A DNA stretch of 8,984 nt from Firmicutes bacterium UBA2296 (GTDB lineage Bacteria > Bacillota > UBA994). The notes below the pieces were generated by a model. It had not been told where the DNA came from. It did not search any database and was given only the letters and a program-made list of their open reading frames with translations. The stretch covers positions 1 to 8,984 of the forward strand of contig DDWC01000077.1 of NCBI GenBank assembly GCA_002345475.1, read 5' to 3'. Position numbers and translations under genes: made by a program. Positions 6,817-8,984 of this stretch are shown here, piece after piece; within the stretch, counting starts at the first letter, position 1, and every line of letters begins with the position of its first letter.

Positions 6817-7855
6817 GTTCAGGCGGTTCTACATGCTGCACGGTCTGGAAGAAGGTCTTATCGCTCAGGCCGAAGCGCTGGTGCGCGAGGCAGTGCTGGC
6901 AGAGCAGGATGTTGATCTGCGCAACTTCAACGCACAAAGCATGAACGGGTCGGACATTGAGCCGGCGCAACTCGCGGAAGCACTTCAGGCGATGCCCATG
7001 TTTGCCACCAGCCGGGTGGTAAGTGTATTCGATATGTCACTACAGCCGTCCCGCAAAGCAAAGGGCAAAGGAGCAGAGGCTGGAGGGGCATCGGGCGAGG
7101 AAGACCTGCTTCGGGCGCTGGAGTCCTGTCCAGAGTCAACAGTGCTGATAATGACGGCCTCGACAGCGCCTAAGAGCAGCGGGCTGGTCAAGTACGTGGA
7201 GCAGCACGGTTTGGTTTATGAGTTCCCGGCCTTGAAGCGGGAAGACGCTCTGGAGATTATCGGCTCCGAGGCCAGAAAACACGGCGTGGAACTGGAACGG
7301 GGGGCCGTGAATGAGCTGATGAGCCTGGCCGGTGTGGACGGCAGGGTCCCGGTCTTTCGCCTTATCAAAAGTGAGGTGGCCAAGCTGGCGGCATACGTGG
7401 GTTATAGTGGCAGGATTGGCGCTGGCGATGTTTCCTTGCTCGTGGCCCGCAGCGCCGAGTCAAAGCTTTGGGATCTGACCGATGCCGTGAGCGCGGGTGA
7501 TTACGGACGAGCGTTACGGCAGGTGCAGGTGCTCTGGGAGGATGACTACGAGCCTATTCGCGTTCTGGCGGGGCTTACATCCCACGTCTCGGGCTTGTTG
7601 TTTTGCCGGCAGGCCATCGATGCGGGAATAGAAGGGGCTGAAGTAATAAAGGCGCTGGGCAGGGAACCTTACAGGTTACACAGTTTCCCCGCGAGCAAAC
7701 TCCTCGGCACGGCGCGTCAGCACAAGGCGGAAGCGCTATCGCGGTCGCTGGACGAGTGCCTGCAACTGGATCTGATGCTCAAGACAGGAAAACGTGAACC
7801 GGTACTAGGCTTGGAGATGTTGCTTCGTTCCATCTGCAGCATGCCGCAAATATAA
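6758..7855 (+). CDS. holA: DNA polymerase III delta subunit
   Basis: The delta subunit opens the beta sliding clamp within the DnaX clamp-loader complex, in the cytosol. The 365-residue length is typical. The start region LWQHLKSREFRRFYMLHGLEEGLI (from residue 12) matches the N-terminal strand and degenerate P-loop area of the family. MPMFATSRVVSVFD at 79-92 is the clamp-interacting strand region. FRLIKSEVAKLAAYVG (190-205) is the conserved helix before domain III. SKLWDLTDAVSAGDYGRAL (235-253) and KTGKREPVLGLEMLLRSIC (342-360) are characteristic of the C-terminal collar domain. Residues 98-116 form a Lys/Gly/Glu-rich loop insertion. ATG 6758 is preceded by GAAGGGTGA; the next ATG (6833) would remove conserved residues, so the 59-nt overlap with comEC is real. 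The gene follows comEA-comEC as in other Firmicutes. Confidence 0.93.
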   Translation: MALSSIGNYRALWQHLKSREFRRFYMLHGLEEGLIAQAEALVREAVLAEQDVDLRNFNAQSMNGSDIEPAQLAEALQAMPMFATSRVVSVFDMSLQPSRKAKGKGAEAGGASGEEDLLRALESCPESTVLIMTASTAPKSSGLVKYVEQHGLVYEFPALKREDALEIIGSEARKHGVELERGAVNELMSLAGVDGRVPVFRLIKSEVAKLAAYVGYSGRIGAGDVSLLVARSAESKLWDLTDAVSAGDYGRALRQVQVLWEDDYEPIRVLAGLTSHVSGLLFCRQAIDAGIEGAEVIKALGREPYRLHSFPASKLLGTARQHKAEALSRSLDECLQLDLMLKTGKREPVLGLEMLLRSICSMPQI

Positions 7856-7893
7856 AGAGGAGCCCCGCCAGGGTGATGGCGGGACTCCTCTTT
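7854..7893. terminator. Bidirectional terminator between holA and rpsT
   Basis: Arms 7854-7870 and 7877-7893 pair over 17 positions with a single C/A mismatch (7863/7884) around the 6-nt loop gggtga. The stem has an AAAGAGG base with a matching CCTCTTT, giving short A and U runs on both sides. It begins inside the holA stop codon and lies 14 nt beyond the rpsT stop, so it can end both converging transcripts. The U run is short, but the GC-rich stem is very stable. Confidence 0.85.
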
Positions 7894-7907
7894 GAACGGG
7901 GATGATG

Positions 7908-8159
7908 CTATTTGGCTTGAGTAAGAGCGTTAAGGCGCCGAGTCAAGCGGCTCTTCTTGCGGGCGGCTGTGTTGCGGTGCATAACACCCTTAATCACGGC
8001 TCTATCTATTTCGCTGATGGCAGCCCTGAGTGTTTCGGGAGTCTGTTCCTGAGTGAAGGAACGAACAAAGGTGCGAACTCGGGACTTAACCATACGGTTG
8101 CGTAAATTGCGCTTAAGTGATGTACGAGCTCTCTTTTCTGCGGACTTGGTATTGGCCAT
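7908..8159 (-). CDS. rpsT: 30S ribosomal protein S20
   Basis: S20 is a primary 16S rRNA-binding protein of the small subunit. The 83-residue product begins MANTKSAEKRARTSLKRNLR, is very rich in Lys and Arg, and contains the family helices (RMVKSRVRTFVRSF and GVMHRNTAARKKSRLTRRL), ending in ALTQAK. I start at ATG 8159 rather than the in-frame GTG 8168, because AAGGAGGTG (8174-8166) is correctly spaced for 8159 and covers the GTG; MANTKSA is also the usual N-terminus. It is transcribed against holA from its own promoter, with a leader of about 90 nt. Confidence 0.97.
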   Translation of the reverse strand: MANTKSAEKRARTSLKRNLRNRMVKSRVRTFVRSFTQEQTPETLRAAISEIDRAVIKGVMHRNTAARKKSRLTRRLNALTQAK

Positions 8160-8202
8160 TTTGCTCACCTCCTTGAAACCGTTATTTATTGTTTACACGT
8201 GC

Positions 8203-8224
8203 GCGGTGCAGTGACGGGCACCGC
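8203..8224 (-). other. rpsT leader hairpin II
   Basis: On the minus strand GCGGTGC (8224-8218) pairs perfectly with GCACCGC (8209-8203) around an 8-nt loop, a 7-bp GC-rich stem. It lies within the proposed rpsT 5' leader, about 30 nt before the Shine-Dalgarno, with no U tract directly after it. It could contribute to S20 feedback control or transcript stability; the sequence shows only the structure. Confidence 0.5.
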
Positions 8225-8235
8225 TATCAGCTGTC

Positions 8236-8252
8236 GGAACACTTGCGTGTCC
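8236..8252 (-). other. rpsT leader hairpin I at the expected 5' end
   Basis: GGACAC (8252-8247) and GTGTTCC (8242-8236) pair with one bulged base around GCAA, a GNRA-type tetraloop. The predicted transcription start (about 7 nt after the -10 at 8258) falls at the base of this stem, so the mRNA would begin with a capped hairpin. Such 5' structures often protect an mRNA from 5'-end-dependent decay; that role is inferred. Confidence 0.45.
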
Positions 8253-8257
8253 TTCAA

Positions 8258-8286
8258 ATATTAGCAGATAGAAAGAAGTGTTGCAA
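8258..8286 (-). promoter_or_regulatory. rpsT promoter
   Basis: On the minus strand, TTGCAA (8286-8281) and TAATAT (8263-8258) are separated by exactly 17 bp, with TG one base before the -10 (extended -10). This is a strong vegetative SigA-type promoter, as expected for a ribosomal protein gene. It predicts a start near 8251 and a leader of about 90 nt. Confidence 0.8.
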
Positions 8287-8357
8287 GGGACTTTGCCCTT
8301 ATTGGCACTTCATTTGGGCCCTGAGGCGAGACTTGGCTCGAATTGCCCTGGCAGATG

Positions 8358-8366
8358 TGCTATAAT
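8358..8366 (+). promoter_or_regulatory. lepA promoter, extended -10 type
   Basis: TGCTATAAT combines a perfect TATAAT (8361-8366) with the TGn extension (8358-8360). No good -35 lies 16-18 bp upstream; TTGCCC at 8344-8349 is too close. Extended -10 promoters can work without a -35. Transcription would start near 8373, giving a leader of only about 43 nt. Confidence 0.75.
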
Positions 8367-8373
8367 TACGAGA

Positions 8374-8416
8374 AGCGCCCAACTTGCGCTATTTTTCTTG
8401 TACGGAGAGAAGAAAA
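8374..8416 (+). other. Possible structured leader of lepA
   Basis: AGCGC (8374-8378) pairs with GCGCT (8386-8390) and is followed by ATTTTT (8391-8396), a small terminator-like hairpin right after the predicted start. Next, TTTTCTT (8393-8399) can pair with AAGAAAA (8410-8416), placing the Shine-Dalgarno GGAGAG in the loop and the first base of the start codon in the stem. Both stems are short, so stability is doubtful. Confidence 0.3.
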
Positions 8417-8984
8417 TGCAGGATAAAATTCGTAACTTTTGCATTATAGCACATATCGATCATGGTAAGTCGACTCTGGCGGATCGGCTTATTCAGGCTA
8501 CGGGCACTCTCTCCGAACGGGAGATGTCTGAGCAGGTACTGGATAATATGGATCTGGAGCGGGAACGGGGCATAACCATCAAGCTTCAGGCGGTCAGGCT
8601 TATCCATAAGGCATCAGACGGCCAGGAGTACATCCTTAACCTTATCGACACCCCGGGGCACGTGGATTTTTCCTACGAAGTGTCCCGGTCTTTGGCTGCC
8701 TGTGAAGGGGCCCTCTTGGTCGTTGATGCTGTGCAGGGCATAGAGGCCCAGACTCTGGCCAATGTGTATCTGGCGCTGGAGCACGATCTGACCATTATTC
8801 CGGTCATTAACAAAATCGATCTTCCTTCAGCGGACCCGGAGCGGGTCCGCAAGGAGATCGAAGACGTGATCGGAATAGACACTGAACGTGCCATCCTCTG
8901 TTCGGCCAAAGAAGGTATTGGTGTGGACGAGATTCTGGACAGGATAGTCTCGGACGTTCCTCCACCAGGGGGCAGTGAAAGCGA
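8416..8984 (+). CDS. lepA: Elongation factor 4 (LepA), N-terminal 189 codons, cut by the window edge
   Basis: LepA is a ribosome-associated translational GTPase linked to 30S biogenesis and to back-translocation under stress. Its G domain is complete here: G1 AHIDHGKST at 12-20, switch I with RERGITIK at 49-56, G3 DTPGHVDF at 78-85, G4 NKID at 132-135, and G5 SAKEG from 163. The N-terminus MQDKIRNFCIIAHIDHGKS is diagnostic of LepA rather than EF-G or TypA. ATG 8416 has GGAG (8404-8407) 8 nt upstream. The full protein is about 600 residues, so the later domains, including the LepA-specific C-terminal domain, lie outside. It is divergent from rpsT across a 256-nt gap holding both promoters. Confidence 0.97.
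   Translation, partial: MQDKIRNFCIIAHIDHGKSTLADRLIQATGTLSEREMSEQVLDNMDLERERGITIKLQAVRLIHKASDGQEYILNLIDTPGHVDFSYEVSRSLAACEGALLVVDAVQGIEAQTLANVYLALEHDLTIIPVINKIDLPSADPERVRKEIEDVIGIDTERAILCSAKEGIGVDEILDRIVSDVPPPGGSES

Noticed and set aside
8160..8168. GTG 8168 as the rpsT start
   Set aside because: It lies within the Shine-Dalgarno AAGGAGGTG and would add three residues before the conserved MANTKSA N-terminus.
8344..8349. TTGCCC as the lepA -35
   Set aside because: It is only 11 bp from TATAAT, too close for a sigma-70-type pair; the extended -10 is the better explanation.

Overview
The window looks like a chromosomal segment of a Gram-positive bacterium of the Clostridia (Firmicutes) type. 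Three things point that way: the run comEA-comEC-holA-rpsT-lepA, which is a conserved Firmicutes neighbourhood; a single-chain PurL with a PurS-like N-terminus, as in many clostridia; and strong Shine-Dalgarno sites with frequent GTG/TTG starts. Base composition is moderately GC-rich by eye. I see no mobile element, tRNA, rRNA or CRISPR array.

Layout. (1) Positions 1-2128, minus strand: the N-terminal 709 codons of purL (phosphoribosylformylglycinamidine synthase), running off the left edge. Its upstream gap (2129-2298) carries two inverted sequences that each match the Bacillus-type PurBox at 12 of 13 positions, next to a plausible -10, so purL is probably under PurR-type control. (2) 2299-3756, minus strand: an MlrC-like M81-family metallopeptidase that keeps its presumed metal ligands but lacks the usual glycine-rich loop of the C-terminal domain. 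(3) 3757-3935: a divergent intergenic region with two overlapping inverted repeats and a possible 17-codon upstream ORF. (4) 3936-7855, plus strand: a tightly packed comEA-comEC-holA run, with a 1-nt gap between the first two genes and a 59-nt overlap between the last two. ComEA and ComEC form the DNA-binding and channel parts of the natural-transformation uptake machine; HolA is the delta subunit of the DNA polymerase III clamp loader. (5) 7854-7893: a near-perfect 17-bp stem-loop serving the convergent ends of holA and rpsT. (6) 7908-8159, minus strand: rpsT (ribosomal protein S20), with a very good promoter and a structured leader. (7) 8416-8984, plus strand: the first 189 codons of lepA (elongation factor 4), driven by an extended -10 promoter and running off the right edge.

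The coding content is mostly housekeeping and competence genes in a familiar order, and I found no clear new multi-gene system. The observations most worth checking are regulatory or structural: the PurBox pair, the nested inverted repeats and small ORF before comEA, the divergent M81 protein, and the leaders of rpsT and lepA. The sporulation genes gpr and spoIIP, which many spore-forming relatives carry between rpsT and lepA, are absent here.
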